DNA from: Tenacibaculum soleae
GTDB lineage: Bacteria; Bacteroidota; Bacteroidia; Flavobacteriales; Flavobacteriaceae
DNA: 64,000 nucleotides
Reading direction: 5' to 3'
NCBI RefSeq assembly: GCF_001693415.1
Contig: NZ_MAKX01000001.1
Coordinates: forward strand, 310,300-374,299
The position numbers and the translations under genes are program-made. The notes beneath the pieces are model-generated. The model worked only from the letters and a program-made list of their open reading frames with translations, was not told where the DNA came from and did no database searches. Positions 18,631 to 28,358 of this stretch are shown here, in pieces; the first letter of the stretch is position 1; every line of letters begins with the position of its first letter.

Positions 18631-19257
18631 ATGAAAAACCACCCTATGCGCCCCCAACAAATTCTCGATGAAGAAATAAAATGGGACAAAACACAAATTA
18701 TTAGTAGTAAAACGGATGCTAACGGAACAATACTGTATATGAATGATGCTTTTGAAGCAGTATCTGAATACAATAAAATAGAATTAATAGGTGAGCCTCA
18801 TAATATTATTAGGCATCCCGATATGCCTAAAGTAGTTTTTAAAGTATTATGGGAAAGTTTAAAACAAGGAGAAAACATTCATGCCATCGTTAAAAACCTT
18901 ACTCGTAGCGGTAGGTATTATTGGGTAATTACCGATTTTACCATCGATAAAGATGAAAGAGGAAAAATTACAGGATATACTGGACGTAGAAAAGCATTAC
19001 CTAATAGTGTTGTTGAAAAAATAGAACCATTATACAAAACACTTTTAGATATTGAAACTGCTAAAAGTGAAGCTGCTAGTGAATTGTATTTTAAAGCATA
19101 TTTAAAAGAAGAGATTGGTAAAAGTTACGATGATTTTGTTGTTGACTTATTTGAAGATGAATCAAAAAAAGAACAAAACACTAATAATGCTAGTGAGCCT
19201 AATAAATTGAAAAAAGGTATAAATTGGTTTTTCTTCGGAGACACAAATCCTAAATAA
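18631..19257 (+). CDS. Stand-alone Aer-type PAS domain protein (paralogue 2)
   Basis: 208 residues, clearly duplicated from the preceding gene. The Aer-like PAS core is kept (GEPHNIIRHPDMPKVVFKVLW, H57, R61, W74), as are the EEIGKSYDDFVVDLFEDESKKE helix and the C-terminal KKGINWFFFGDTNPK tail. The linker before the tail differs most. The 73-nt gap and terminator after this gene suggest one two-gene transcript, though each may have its own promoter. A plausible use is differential sensing or heterodimer formation. No kinase, cyclase or chemotaxis gene is adjacent. Confidence 0.8.
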   Translation: MKNHPMRPQQILDEEIKWDKTQIISSKTDANGTILYMNDAFEAVSEYNKIELIGEPHNIIRHPDMPKVVFKVLWESLKQGENIHAIVKNLTRSGRYYWVITDFTIDKDERGKITGYTGRRKALPNSVVEKIEPLYKTLLDIETAKSEAASELYFKAYLKEEIGKSYDDFVVDLFEDESKKEQNTNNASEPNKLKKGINWFFFGDTNPK

Positions 19258-19260
19258 AAA

Positions 19261-19286
19261 AAACAGCCTTTTTTTAAAGGCTGTTT
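19261..19286 (+). terminator. Intrinsic terminator after the PAS pair
   Basis: AAACAGCCTTT (19261-19271) and AAAGGCTGTTT (19276-19286) with a TTTT loop, followed by more T residues on the plus strand. Confidence 0.92.
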
Positions 19287-19381
19287 TTTTTTTACATAAA
19301 CTTTACCTTTTCTTTCTCTTTTTATTTGTAAATAAATACTGACCTTTGTTTTTTTTTTAAATAATTAACTCATTTACATTT

Positions 19382-21970
19382 ATGAAAAAGATTTATAAAA
19401 TACTTTTAGGTATCGCGCTAGTTTTTTTTATTCTTTTAATTAGCATACCATTTTTATTTCAAGATAAAATAATTGATTTAGTAAAAACCACGGTTAATAA
19501 TAATGTAAATGCTCAGGTAGATTTTAGCGATGCTAACCTAAGTTTTATTCGAAACTTCCCAAGTGCATCAGTACAATTATCAAATGTTACCGTTATAAAC
19601 GAAGCTCCTTTTAAAGGTGATACTTTAGTTTTTGCAAAAGATATTTTATTAAAGTTAAAACTTACCGACTTACTTAAAAGTTCGTCTGGTCAATTAAGTA
19701 TCCAATCTTTTACAATTAATGATGCTTTAGTAAACGTACTTGTTGATGAAAAAGGAAATGCTAATTACGACATTGCTATTCCTTCTGAAAAAACTACAAA
19801 AACAGTTGATGAAACCCCTTCAAACTTTGGATTATCAATCAATTCGTATGCAATTACCAACACGGCAATAAAATATAACGACAAACAAGGTAAAGTAGCT
19901 GTTGAATTTGCTAATTTTAACCATAGTGGAAGTGGTGATTTTTCACAATCAAACACTGAGTTAGACACTCATACAACAACTGATATTTCTTTTGCTATGG
20001 ATGGAAATTCATACGCTAAAAACCAAAAAATACAACTCGATGCTGTTTTAGGGATGGATTTAGTTAACAATAAATTTTCTTTCCTAAAAAACGAATTAAA
20101 ACTAAATGACCTGCCTTTAATTTTTGATGGATATGTGCAATTAAACAATACCAATCAAGAAATTGACATCAACTTTAAAACACCTTCATCAGACTTTAAA
20201 AACTTTTTAGGTTTAATTCCGCAAGCTTACACAAAAGGTATTGCCAACGTTACCACAAAAGGAAATTTTAGTGTAAAAGGAAAAGTTAACGGAATTTTAG
20301 ATGCAACGCACATACCTAAATTAGATATTGTTGTGCAGTCTGAAAACGCTTCATTCAAATATCCTGATTTACCTAAAACTGTTCGAAACATTAACATAAA
20401 TGCACAGGTAAAAAACACCACCGGTAAACTTAAAAATACTTTTGCGAGTATTAACAATCTTTCATTTAAAATTGACGAAGATACTTTTTCTGGTAAAGCA
20501 ACGGTGCAGAATATAACAACAAACCCTAAACTAGATGCAACTATAAAAGGAACTTTAAATCTTGCAAAAATTAACCAAGCCTACCCTGTTAATTTAGAGC
20601 AAAAATTGAGTGGTATTTTAAAGGCGAATTTACGCACGCAATTTGATATGAATGCTATTAAAAACAGTGCTATAAATCGTATAAAAAATAATGGAACAAT
20701 ACAAATTAACGATTTTGTGTTTTCTTCAAATGATCTTATAAACGCTTTTCATATTAAAGAAGCTGCGGTTGATTTTAAGCCCAGTGTAATTACCTTAACC
20801 AAGTTTAACGCAACTACGGGTAAAAGTGATTTAAAAGCCAATGGTACTCTTAAAAACTTACTAGGTTTTTTACTCTCTGATAAAAAATTACAAGGAAAAC
20901 TAAACGTAAATTCAACCAATTTACACATTGGCGATTTTATGCAAGAAACTTCAGGTACTACCGAAAAGAAAGAGGAAGAAACTACTCCTAAAGATGATAC
21001 TAATGGAACTTCAATCAAAATCCCTGCATTTTTAGACTGTACACTTTTAGCCAATGCAAAAACAGTGCATTACGATAATTTAGCCTTAAAAAATGTAAAA
21101 GGAACCTTATTTATAAAAAACCAAAAAGCAATTTTACAAAACGTTACCGTAGGTATTTTTAACGGTCAAGTTGCTTTAAATGGAGAAGTAAATACGCAAA
21201 ACGAAAAACCTACTTTCGACATGAAATTAGGTATAAAATCGTTTGATATTGCTGAATCTTTTTCTAGCTTAGAATTACTACAATCATTAGGACCTGTTGT
21301 AGGTGCCATGAATGGTAAATTAAATTCTGATATTAATTTATCAGGAGCTTTAAATACTGATTTTACACCAAACTTAACTTCGCTTACGGGTAAAGCTTTT
21401 GCTGAATTATTAACCACAAAAATAAATCCAAAGAAAACAAAAGCGTTAAGTTTATTAACAGATAAACTATCGTTTATTAATTTAAATGACCTTGATTTAT
21501 CTGACGTTAAAACTCATTTATCGTTTAACAAAGGAAAAGTGGTTGTAAAACCGTTTAAATTAAAATATAAAGATATCGGTATTAATGTTGGTGGTAGTCA
21601 TGGTTTTGACCAAAACATGAACTACAATTTAACCTTAGATGTACCTGCCAAATATTTAGGTAAAGATGTACAGGGTTTACTATCAAAATTAAGTACCGAT
21701 GAGCAAAATGTTACCGTACCAGTAACTGCTAATATTACTGGTAACATGTCAAATCCGTCTGTAAAAACAGATTTATCTTCTTCTGTAACAAAATTAAGTC
21801 AAACCTTAATTAAACAACAAAAAGATAAATTAGTTTCTAACACTTTAAGTAAATTTTTACCTAGTAAAAAGAAGGATACTAGCAAAACAACAAATAAAAA
21901 AGAAGACAACGTAAAAAAAGTTACCAATGCTTTAAAAGGCTTATTTGGTAAAAAGAAAAAAGGTAATTAA
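19382..21970 (+). CDS. AsmA family protein
   Basis: 862 residues. One N-terminal membrane anchor (about 7-27) and a long periplasmic region of repeating beta-strand segments, with the AsmA signature near the N-terminus (VNAQVDFSDANLSFIRNFPSASVQLSNV) and an AsmA-like C-terminal region (about 590-800). AsmA/TamB/YhdP-type proteins form hydrophobic grooves that carry phospholipids towards the outer membrane. The C-terminal 70 residues are Lys/Ser/Thr-rich and low complexity, ending FGKKKKGN. Probably monocistronic. Confidence 0.85.
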   Translation: MKKIYKILLGIALVFFILLISIPFLFQDKIIDLVKTTVNNNVNAQVDFSDANLSFIRNFPSASVQLSNVTVINEAPFKGDTLVFAKDILLKLKLTDLLKSSSGQLSIQSFTINDALVNVLVDEKGNANYDIAIPSEKTTKTVDETPSNFGLSINSYAITNTAIKYNDKQGKVAVEFANFNHSGSGDFSQSNTELDTHTTTDISFAMDGNSYAKNQKIQLDAVLGMDLVNNKFSFLKNELKLNDLPLIFDGYVQLNNTNQEIDINFKTPSSDFKNFLGLIPQAYTKGIANVTTKGNFSVKGKVNGILDATHIPKLDIVVQSENASFKYPDLPKTVRNININAQVKNTTGKLKNTFASINNLSFKIDEDTFSGKATVQNITTNPKLDATIKGTLNLAKINQAYPVNLEQKLSGILKANLRTQFDMNAIKNSAINRIKNNGTIQINDFVFSSNDLINAFHIKEAAVDFKPSVITLTKFNATTGKSDLKANGTLKNLLGFLLSDKKLQGKLNVNSTNLHIGDFMQETSGTTEKKEEETTPKDDTNGTSIKIPAFLDCTLLANAKTVHYDNLALKNVKGTLFIKNQKAILQNVTVGIFNGQVALNGEVNTQNEKPTFDMKLGIKSFDIAESFSSLELLQSLGPVVGAMNGKLNSDINLSGALNTDFTPNLTSLTGKAFAELLTTKINPKKTKALSLLTDKLSFINLNDLDLSDVKTHLSFNKGKVVVKPFKLKYKDIGINVGGSHGFDQNMNYNLTLDVPAKYLGKDVQGLLSKLSTDEQNVTVPVTANITGNMSNPSVKTDLSSSVTKLSQTLIKQQKDKLVSNTLSKFLPSKKKDTSKTTNKKEDNVKKVTNALKGLFGKKKKGN

Positions 21971-22070
21971 AATTTACAGGCAACCTTTTTATTATTTGTC
22001 TTGTCTATATTTAAGGAGACTTTGTAAGTTATTTAACATTTTTTAAATACACTTTACATAAGTCTTCTTT

Positions 22071-22078
22071 TATGTTTG
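22071..22078 (+). promoter_or_regulatory. Candidate -7 element for the DUF5686 gene
   Basis: TATGTTTG matches TAnnTTTG and lies 17 nt before the ATG at 22095, giving a very short leader. No convincing TTTG -33 box was found. Confidence 0.4.
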
Positions 22079-22094
22079 CAATAAAAAACTAATT

Positions 22095-24560
22095 ATGAAG
22101 AGAATAACTACCCTTTTACTTTTAATAAGCACTTCTTTTTTGGTTGCTCAAATTAAAGGAAAAGTAACAAATACTAAAAAGCAACCACTATCTTTTGTTA
22201 GTATTTATTTAGAAAACTCCATTACAGGAACTACCACAAACAATAGTGGAAATTATGAATTACCCATAACGAAAAAAGGAAAACATACCATTGTTTATCA
22301 AATATTAGGATACAAAACAATTAAAAAACCTGTTACCATTTCTTCTTTTCCTTTTGTTGTAAATGTGGAGCTTTCTGAGGAAGAAGTTACCTTAGATGAA
22401 GTTTTAATTTCTTCGGATGAAAATCCCGCGAATAAAATTATTAGAAACGTGATTGCCAACAAAAGCAAAAACACTGATAAATTTGCTCAATACAAAGCCG
22501 ATTTTTATTCTCGCGGATTATTTAAAGTAAAAAATCTTCCGAAAAAATTTTTAGGCCAAAAAATTGGCGATATGGGTGGCGGATTAGACTCTACAAGAAG
22601 TGGAATCGTATACCTTTCTGAAACAATTTCTAAAATCTCATTCCAAAAAAAACCTCGTAATTTTAAAGAACACATTATAGCCTCAAAAGTTTCTGGTAGC
22701 GATAACGGAATTAGCTTTAACCAAGCAAAAGAAGTTAATTTTAATTTATATGAAAACTCTTTTGATTTAGCAGATGCTCAAATGGTTTCACCCATTGCAA
22801 ATGGTGCTTTTGGCTATTATAATTACAAATTAGAAGGAACATTTTACGATAAAAACAGTAAGTTAATTAGTAAAATAAAAATACTTCCTAAAAGAAAAAA
22901 TGATCGTGTTTTTAGCGGTTTCCTTTACATTGTTGAAGATGACTGGGCAATTTACGGTGCTGATATTGTTGCTACCGGAGGGCAGGTAGGTATACCTATG
23001 ATCGACTCTCTTCGTATTAAACAAAACTACAATTACTCATTTAAAAACAAAGCTTGGGTACCTGTTACGCAAACCATCGACTTTAAGGCCGGTATGTTTG
23101 GGTTTAATTTTAATGGTCGTTTTTCAGCAGCCTATTCAAACTATAACTTTACCCCTAATTACACTAAAAAATACTTTGGAAGTGAAATTTTATCTTTCGC
23201 TAAAAATGCTACTGAAAAAGATAGTTTGTATTGGACTAAAATTCGTCCTGTTACCTTAACTACTGAAGAAGTGGCCGATTACAAATTAAAAGACAGTATT
23301 AAAATCATCAGAAAATCTAAAAAATATTTAGACTCTGTTGATGTAAAACAAAATAAATTTAACCTTTTAAATATTCTTACAGGGTACTCATACAATGATA
23401 CCTATAACAAATGGGGACTTAACTTTTCATCACCTATAACAGATATAAATTTTAACACTGTACAAGGTTGGAACTCTTCTATAGGAATAAACTATTACAA
23501 ATCTGTAAACAAAAAAGGAAAACGTTTTAATATTAGTACAAATTTTAACTATGGCTTTTCTGATAAAAAATTGAGACCTACTGGTTACTTTTCATACAAA
23601 TGGAACAATACAACCAAACCTGTTTTAACAATTAGTGGAGGTATTACAACTTCACAATTCAATGCAAAACAACCTATTTCAAAATTCTGGAATACTATTA
23701 GCTCAGTTCTTTTTGAAAGAAACTATTTAAAAATTTATGAAAAAACTTTTGCTAAAGTATCTTTTTCAAGAGAAGTAATTAATGGCATTCACATGTCTTC
23801 TTCATTAGAATATGCAGATAGAAAACCATTATTTAACACCACTAATTATGTAATGTTTCCTAAAAGTGATGTTGATTACACCTCTAACAATCCACAAAAT
23901 ACTTCCGATTTTACAACTGGTTTTACACCTCATAAAATGTGGACTTTTTCTGTTGGTAGTACCATTAATTTTGATCAAAAATATGTATCTTATCCTAACG
24001 GAAAGTATACTGTAAGTAGCAATAAATACCCATCGTTATTTGTGGGATATAAAAAGAATTTTAGTACTGATAATACCAAATGGAACTCAGATGTAGTGTA
24101 TGCTCAATTAACTCAAAAAACATCCTTAAGTAATTGGGGAGAGTTTAAATACAAAGCAAAAGGAGGTATGTTTTTAGAGAAAAAAGATATCCCATTTATA
24201 GACTACGCTCATTTTAACGGAAATCGCTTGTTAATTGCGCCTAACAATAATTATTTAAACAACTTTTACATGTTACCTTATTATCAGTTAAGCACCAATG
24301 ACAAATACGGAGAATTACATGGAGAATATAATTTTAAAGGCGCCTTATTAAGTAAAGTTCCGTTGTTAAATAAATTAAACTTTCATTTAGTAACAGGTGC
24401 AAAAGGTTTGTTTACAGCAGGCAACAAACCGTATACCGAATTTGCTGTTGGATTAGATAATATTGGTTTTGGAAAATGGCGTTTTTTACGCGTAGATTTT
24501 GCAAGATCTAACTTTAACGGAAAACAAGAAAACAGAGTGTTATTCGGAATTAAATTGTAA
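22095..24560 (+). CDS. Outer-membrane DUF5686 protein with carboxypeptidase-like regulatory domain
   Basis: 821 residues. Signal peptide (MKRITTLLLLISTSFLVAQ), a CarboxypepD_reg-like beta-sandwich (about 20-105, IKGKVTNTKKQPLSFVSIYL), then the DUF5686 region and a C-terminal barrel ending ENRVLFGIKL. No TonB plug is seen, so this is not a classical TonB-dependent receptor. DUF5686 proteins are widespread outer-membrane proteins in Bacteroidota with no assigned function. The moaD gene follows 34 nt later on the same strand. Confidence 0.85.
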   Translation: MKRITTLLLLISTSFLVAQIKGKVTNTKKQPLSFVSIYLENSITGTTTNNSGNYELPITKKGKHTIVYQILGYKTIKKPVTISSFPFVVNVELSEEEVTLDEVLISSDENPANKIIRNVIANKSKNTDKFAQYKADFYSRGLFKVKNLPKKFLGQKIGDMGGGLDSTRSGIVYLSETISKISFQKKPRNFKEHIIASKVSGSDNGISFNQAKEVNFNLYENSFDLADAQMVSPIANGAFGYYNYKLEGTFYDKNSKLISKIKILPKRKNDRVFSGFLYIVEDDWAIYGADIVATGGQVGIPMIDSLRIKQNYNYSFKNKAWVPVTQTIDFKAGMFGFNFNGRFSAAYSNYNFTPNYTKKYFGSEILSFAKNATEKDSLYWTKIRPVTLTTEEVADYKLKDSIKIIRKSKKYLDSVDVKQNKFNLLNILTGYSYNDTYNKWGLNFSSPITDINFNTVQGWNSSIGINYYKSVNKKGKRFNISTNFNYGFSDKKLRPTGYFSYKWNNTTKPVLTISGGITTSQFNAKQPISKFWNTISSVLFERNYLKIYEKTFAKVSFSREVINGIHMSSSLEYADRKPLFNTTNYVMFPKSDVDYTSNNPQNTSDFTTGFTPHKMWTFSVGSTINFDQKYVSYPNGKYTVSSNKYPSLFVGYKKNFSTDNTKWNSDVVYAQLTQKTSLSNWGEFKYKAKGGMFLEKKDIPFIDYAHFNGNRLLIAPNNNYLNNFYMLPYYQLSTNDKYGELHGEYNFKGALLSKVPLLNKLNFHLVTGAKGLFTAGNKPYTEFAVGLDNIGFGKWRFLRVDFARSNFNGKQENRVLFGIKL

Positions 24561-24594
24561 TTTTACTTCTGAATTTTAATCAAAAATTACGCGT

Positions 24595-24837
24595 TTGAAG
24601 ATAAATGTATTACTTTTTGGTATTGCAACAGATTTAATAGGAAGTGCTTCTTTAAAGATTGCGCTTCCTATTAACTGTAATGTTACTTCTTTTAAAGAAC
24701 TGATTACAAAACAATATCCTGAATTACAAAAAATGAGTTCGTATGCTATTGCTATCAACGAAAGTTATGCAACTGATGAAACTATTATTACAGAAAATGA
24801 TGTAGTTGCTATTATTCCGCCTGTTAGTGGAGGGTAA
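24595..24837 (+). CDS. moaD: Molybdopterin synthase sulfur carrier subunit MoaD
   Basis: 80 residues with the ubiquitin-like fold pattern and the C-terminal PPVSGG. The terminal Gly-Gly is adenylated and thiocarboxylated before sulfur transfer by MoaE. The start is TTG: the conserved KINVLLFGIATDL begins right after it and no in-frame ATG exists nearby. MoaE is encoded 19 kb away at 43700. No other moa/moe gene lies beside it, unlike the usual cluster. ThiS is an alternative, but length and motif favour MoaD. Confidence 0.85.
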   Translation: MKINVLLFGIATDLIGSASLKIALPINCNVTSFKELITKQYPELQKMSSYAIAINESYATDETIITENDVVAIIPPVSGG

Positions 24838-24868
24838 CGCTTCGTCACTCTTCCTCGTAATGACCTGT
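24838..24868. repeat. Dispersed intergenic repeat fragment (copy 1)
   Basis: On the minus strand this reads GTCATTACGAGGAAGAGTGA followed by CGAAGCG, similar to the GTCATTGCGAGGAACGAAGC-type intergenic repeat I recall from many flavobacterial genomes. Its GTCATTACGAGGAAGAGT half recurs at 28804-28828. Dispersed status is from memory, not counted here. Confidence 0.45.
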
Positions 24869-25258
24869 GTTTTATAATTTATAACCAATACTAAACAATA
24901 CAACTCTTGGCATTATATATGTTTTAGAATCGGTTATTAAATAATCAGAAAAACTGTTGTTTTGTTTAAAAGTAGTATCGAATAAATTTTGAGTTGTTAA
25001 TTTAAACATCCAAGGACTATCTTCTTTTTGATATGACAACACTGCATTTGCAACGTTGTATTTATTATCAATATTTTCTGCTTTATTTAGATAATTATAA
25101 TGCGTATAATCAAAATTAAAAACAAATCCGTCTAAAAAGTCATAGTCTATATTTACATACGGTTCGTTGGTTGTAAATTTAGATGTTGAATTGCTAGAAG
25201 TGTATTTACCAATATTTCTTCTAAAACCGGTTTCTATAGTTGGGAATTTATCAAACAA
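24847..25258. repeat. Near-identical 412-bp repeat, copy 1 (3' end of barrel gene 1)
   Basis: Aligned by eye to 28804-29215 at constant offset 3957 with about ten mismatches and no gaps. It covers the last about 130 codons of the barrel gene plus 25 nt beyond the stop. Identity falls sharply after 25258. Confidence 0.85.
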
Positions 25259-27535
25259 GGTTTCAAAACCTACATCAAAGGTATAATCAGTATTTTTATT
25301 AGTTACAAAATTATTATTGATATTTTGTATGTAATTAGATTTCATATAATCACCTAAAAGCCTGTAATTAATACTCTTTATTTTTTTTTCAAGAAATACA
25401 CTTGCATTGTAACTTTCGCTGGGGTTTTCTATCATTTTAATTGTTAAAAACCTATCTATACTATTTGCATTTTCATAAAACTCAATAGTATTATTATACC
25501 CTTTTTTCTTTTTGGTATAGTTTAAGTTAGCATTTAAAAATAATCCTTTATAAAAACTAAAATGCCCATAATTAATACTTGCAGAATGATATAATTCATT
25601 TTCTAACTTCTCATTCCCTCTAAAAACCGAATTATACGTATTTAAATACAATCTATTAGAAAAGCTTGAGGCATCAGTAAAATCTGTCTTTAAGTTATAT
25701 TTTATGGCTAAACTTTTTGAGTTGTTGATTTTAATTTTCATTAAAAAATCAGGTAATGCAATCCATTTTTTCTTGTTAAAATTAGTGTTCTGATTTATTT
25801 CCCAATCATATTTATGCAAATAAACTCCTTGCTTAAAAGTGAAAATTCCTGTTTTAAATTTATAATGCACTCCTAAAAACAAATCAGTAAAATTAAATTG
25901 AGTATCATTACCAAAACCATCTTCCATAAAATCACGCTCTGTTCCGTTATCTAGTAATTGAGAATCGCTTGTAAAAAACTTATTTTTTTGATATATATTT
26001 CCTAACGTTACGTAAATATGATTTTTACGGTTTAACACCCAAAAATCTTTAAAAACAGTTGTAAAATTATAATTTTTTGCATTTTTACTTTGCTTAAGTA
26101 CTATTGTGTTTTGACCATTATCAATAGGTATTAAACCATTAAAAATAGGGTTTGTTGTATTCCACAAAGAATGTAAATTATTGTCATTAAATGTAAAATT
26201 AGCAATGGCAGAATATGTATGTTTACCTTTTCCTTTTTTATGCCACTCTATATTCTGATTTATACTAGATGTAATACCATTTTTATCAGTATTAATTTCG
26301 TTATCATTAGTATTAACAATTGATGATAGCGCATTTTTGTTATTATTTTTCGAACGTTTTACTTGAGTTTTAAAATACCATTGTTCATTAATGTTTGGCC
26401 TATAACTAAAGTTAACCTTACCAATACCCAAAGTATTTTTAGTTATAGTACTATTTTCTTGTTGCTCTAAAAACTCTGCATATGCATTTTTATTGGTTAC
26501 AAAGCTGTTCGTTTTTATGTGTGAAAAAATGGCATAACCAGAAACGTCTAATTTGGCTGACAAAGTTCGGGTAAGATTTAATGCAGCAAATTGCTCGTTA
26601 CTTTTTGTGATGTCAGATTTTTCTAAAAACTGCGATAAATTAGAATCTTTCGAATTAAAATCATTTTTGAATACACTATTTACATCACCTTTAAAACTTA
26701 AATAATCTTTAAACGTAAATATTTTTTCAGCAATAGTGTTAGAACTGCTGATGAAGTTCATCGTTGTATTTGGCGAATAATAAAATAAATTTGCATTGGC
26801 TTTATAGTAATTTTCATTTCCTTTACCTGCTGCTACATCACCAAAAACAAATCGTTTTTTATCTTCTTTTAACTTAATATTCATTGCTAATTTATTAGAA
26901 TCGTTTAACCCTTTTAAAAATGCAACTTGATTATAATTTTTTATTGCTTCAACTTTGTCAACAGCATCAGCAGGTATATTTTCAACAGCTAACTTTGTAC
27001 TTCCTCCAAAAAAGGGCTTACCGTCAACCAACATTTTAGTTACTTTTTTTCCTTGTACCGTAACGTTTCCGTTTTTATCTACCTGAACGCCTGGTAATTT
27101 TTTTAGTACATTTTTAAGCTTACGTTCGCTACCGTTTACAAATTTATTAGTGTTATAAATGGTCGTATCTCCTTTAACGGTAACAGGCAATTCAATAACC
27201 ACCTCATCCAATTTATTTTTTGCTTCTAATAAAACAATATTTTTTTGAATATTTTTAGGAGAAGGCTTAATTACAAAATCAACAGTTTTGTAACCAATAT
27301 GGCTTACACTTACTGTATAAGTGTTTTTACTTTTAAGATTTAAACGGTACCTACCTTGCTCGTCTGTTATAGCAAAACTCATGTTTTTTGTAACATCTTT
27401 CGGTTTTGCAATTACATTAGCATAAGATAAAGGAGTTTGTAAACTATCTCTTACAACACCTTTTAAATCTATATTCTGAGCAGTAAGTGTTACTGAATAT
27501 ACTATTAGAATGGTTAAAAAAATATTTTTAATCAT
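24872..27535 (-). CDS. Outer-membrane beta-barrel protein with CarboxypepD_reg and plug-like domains (barrel 1)
   Basis: 887 residues. Signal peptide (MIKNIFLTILIVYSVTLTAQ), CarboxypepD_reg-like domain (about 22-110), plug-like domain (about 130-225, with KKLPGVQVDKNGNVTVQG and a PFFGG loop) and a C-terminal barrel of the PF14905 type. These resemble TonB-dependent receptors but are a distinct family; substrate unknown. It starts 13 nt after a GLPGLI gene, forming the intact peptide-GLPGLI-barrel module. Its N-terminus and especially its C-terminal 130 residues match barrel 2, while the middle differs, as expected of paralogues with gene conversion. Confidence 0.85.
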   Translation of the reverse strand: MIKNIFLTILIVYSVTLTAQNIDLKGVVRDSLQTPLSYANVIAKPKDVTKNMSFAITDEQGRYRLNLKSKNTYTVSVSHIGYKTVDFVIKPSPKNIQKNIVLLEAKNKLDEVVIELPVTVKGDTTIYNTNKFVNGSERKLKNVLKKLPGVQVDKNGNVTVQGKKVTKMLVDGKPFFGGSTKLAVENIPADAVDKVEAIKNYNQVAFLKGLNDSNKLAMNIKLKEDKKRFVFGDVAAGKGNENYYKANANLFYYSPNTTMNFISSSNTIAEKIFTFKDYLSFKGDVNSVFKNDFNSKDSNLSQFLEKSDITKSNEQFAALNLTRTLSAKLDVSGYAIFSHIKTNSFVTNKNAYAEFLEQQENSTITKNTLGIGKVNFSYRPNINEQWYFKTQVKRSKNNNKNALSSIVNTNDNEINTDKNGITSSINQNIEWHKKGKGKHTYSAIANFTFNDNNLHSLWNTTNPIFNGLIPIDNGQNTIVLKQSKNAKNYNFTTVFKDFWVLNRKNHIYVTLGNIYQKNKFFTSDSQLLDNGTERDFMEDGFGNDTQFNFTDLFLGVHYKFKTGIFTFKQGVYLHKYDWEINQNTNFNKKKWIALPDFLMKIKINNSKSLAIKYNLKTDFTDASSFSNRLYLNTYNSVFRGNEKLENELYHSASINYGHFSFYKGLFLNANLNYTKKKKGYNNTIEFYENANSIDRFLTIKMIENPSESYNASVFLEKKIKSINYRLLGDYMKSNYIQNINNNFVTNKNTDYTFDVGFETLFDKFPTIETGFRRNIGKYTSSNSTSKFTTNEPYVNIDYDFLDGFVFNFDYTHYNYLNKAENIDNKYNVANAVLSYQKEDSPWMFKLTTQNLFDTTFKQNNSFSDYLITDSKTYIMPRVVLFSIGYKL

Positions 27536-27548
27536 ATATAATGTATAC

Positions 27549-28295
27549 TTATTTTTTATAATTATAAAAATCAGGAAAAGTCTTTCTTAATAATTTATCA
27601 TACTCTTTTTTGGTAATCTCCTTTCCTTTAAGTGCTTTTATTTTAATTTTATTTTTTGGATTTAATGTTATTTTTTTAACCTTAAATGTAACTGCCGTTA
27701 ATTCTAACTCTAGTATTAAACCAGGTAAACCATAATAATCTAAAGGGCCATAGCCTAACGGTATTTCATTAGTGTACCAAGCGACAGGATTAAAGTTTAT
27801 AAATTCAGAATTTGTTCTAATAGCTTTATAACACAAATATCCTCCAATTTTTTTTGTTTCTTGTGTTAGTTGCCATATTGGTTTTTCGTTTTCTATTACA
27901 TAACATTCATCTAAAGTTTCACAATCATTCTCTTTATTTTTTTGAGAAACTAATGAAGTAAAATATAATGTATCCCCTCCACTACTACCCTCTAATATAG
28001 AAGCTCCTGAACCATAAATTCTTTCATTATCTAGTTCTTCAATAGCCTTATAATTAGCTACACGATTAGAAAAACTTAAAATACCTTCAACCTCTGCTGA
28101 ATTTTCAACCATTCTTTTAATGCTCCTTATAAGACCTTTATTAAGATACTTCTTATTCATTTTTTTTGCTTTCTCATTTATTTCATCAATAGTTAAATTT
28201 AATTTAACTCCATAAATAATTTCACCTGTTGCTTGAGAAAACAAATTGGTTGTTACTATAAATAGTAGTAGTAGTAGTAGTAGTATATGTTTCAT
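27549..28295 (-). CDS. GLPGLI family protein (GLPGLI-1)
   Basis: 248 residues with a signal peptide whose core is seven Leu encoded by seven CTA codons. The family motif GLPGLI is exact at 189-194 (DYYGLPGLILELE), preceded by AWYTNEIPLGYGP, which is also conserved. The C-terminus (KGKEITKKEYDKLLRKTFPDF) matches the tails of the other copies. GLPGLI proteins (TIGR01200) are exported Bacteroidota proteins of unknown function, often beside outer-membrane barrel genes. It lies 19 nt after a terminator-like hairpin and 13 nt before barrel 1. Confidence 0.9.
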   Translation of the reverse strand: MKHILLLLLLLFIVTTNLFSQATGEIIYGVKLNLTIDEINEKAKKMNKKYLNKGLIRSIKRMVENSAEVEGILSFSNRVANYKAIEELDNERIYGSGASILEGSSGGDTLYFTSLVSQKNKENDCETLDECYVIENEKPIWQLTQETKKIGGYLCYKAIRTNSEFINFNPVAWYTNEIPLGYGPLDYYGLPGLILELELTAVTFKVKKITLNPKNKIKIKALKGKEITKKEYDKLLRKTFPDFYNYKK

Positions 28296-28314
28296 GTTTA
28301 TTTACTTACTTAAA

Positions 28315-28353
28315 AATACTCTTCGAGCAATAAAAAACTACTCGAAGAGTATT
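28315..28353 (-). terminator. Intercistronic terminator-like hairpin 1 (peptide / GLPGLI-1)
   Basis: AATACTCTTCGAG (28315-28327) and CTCGAAGAGTATT (28341-28353) form a perfect 13-bp stem with a 13-nt loop. The minus strand continues TTTAAG, giving five T in a row. It begins 5 nt after the peptide stop and ends 19 nt before the GLPGLI start. It probably stops most transcripts after the peptide gene. Confidence 0.8.
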
Positions 28354-28358
28354 GTAGT

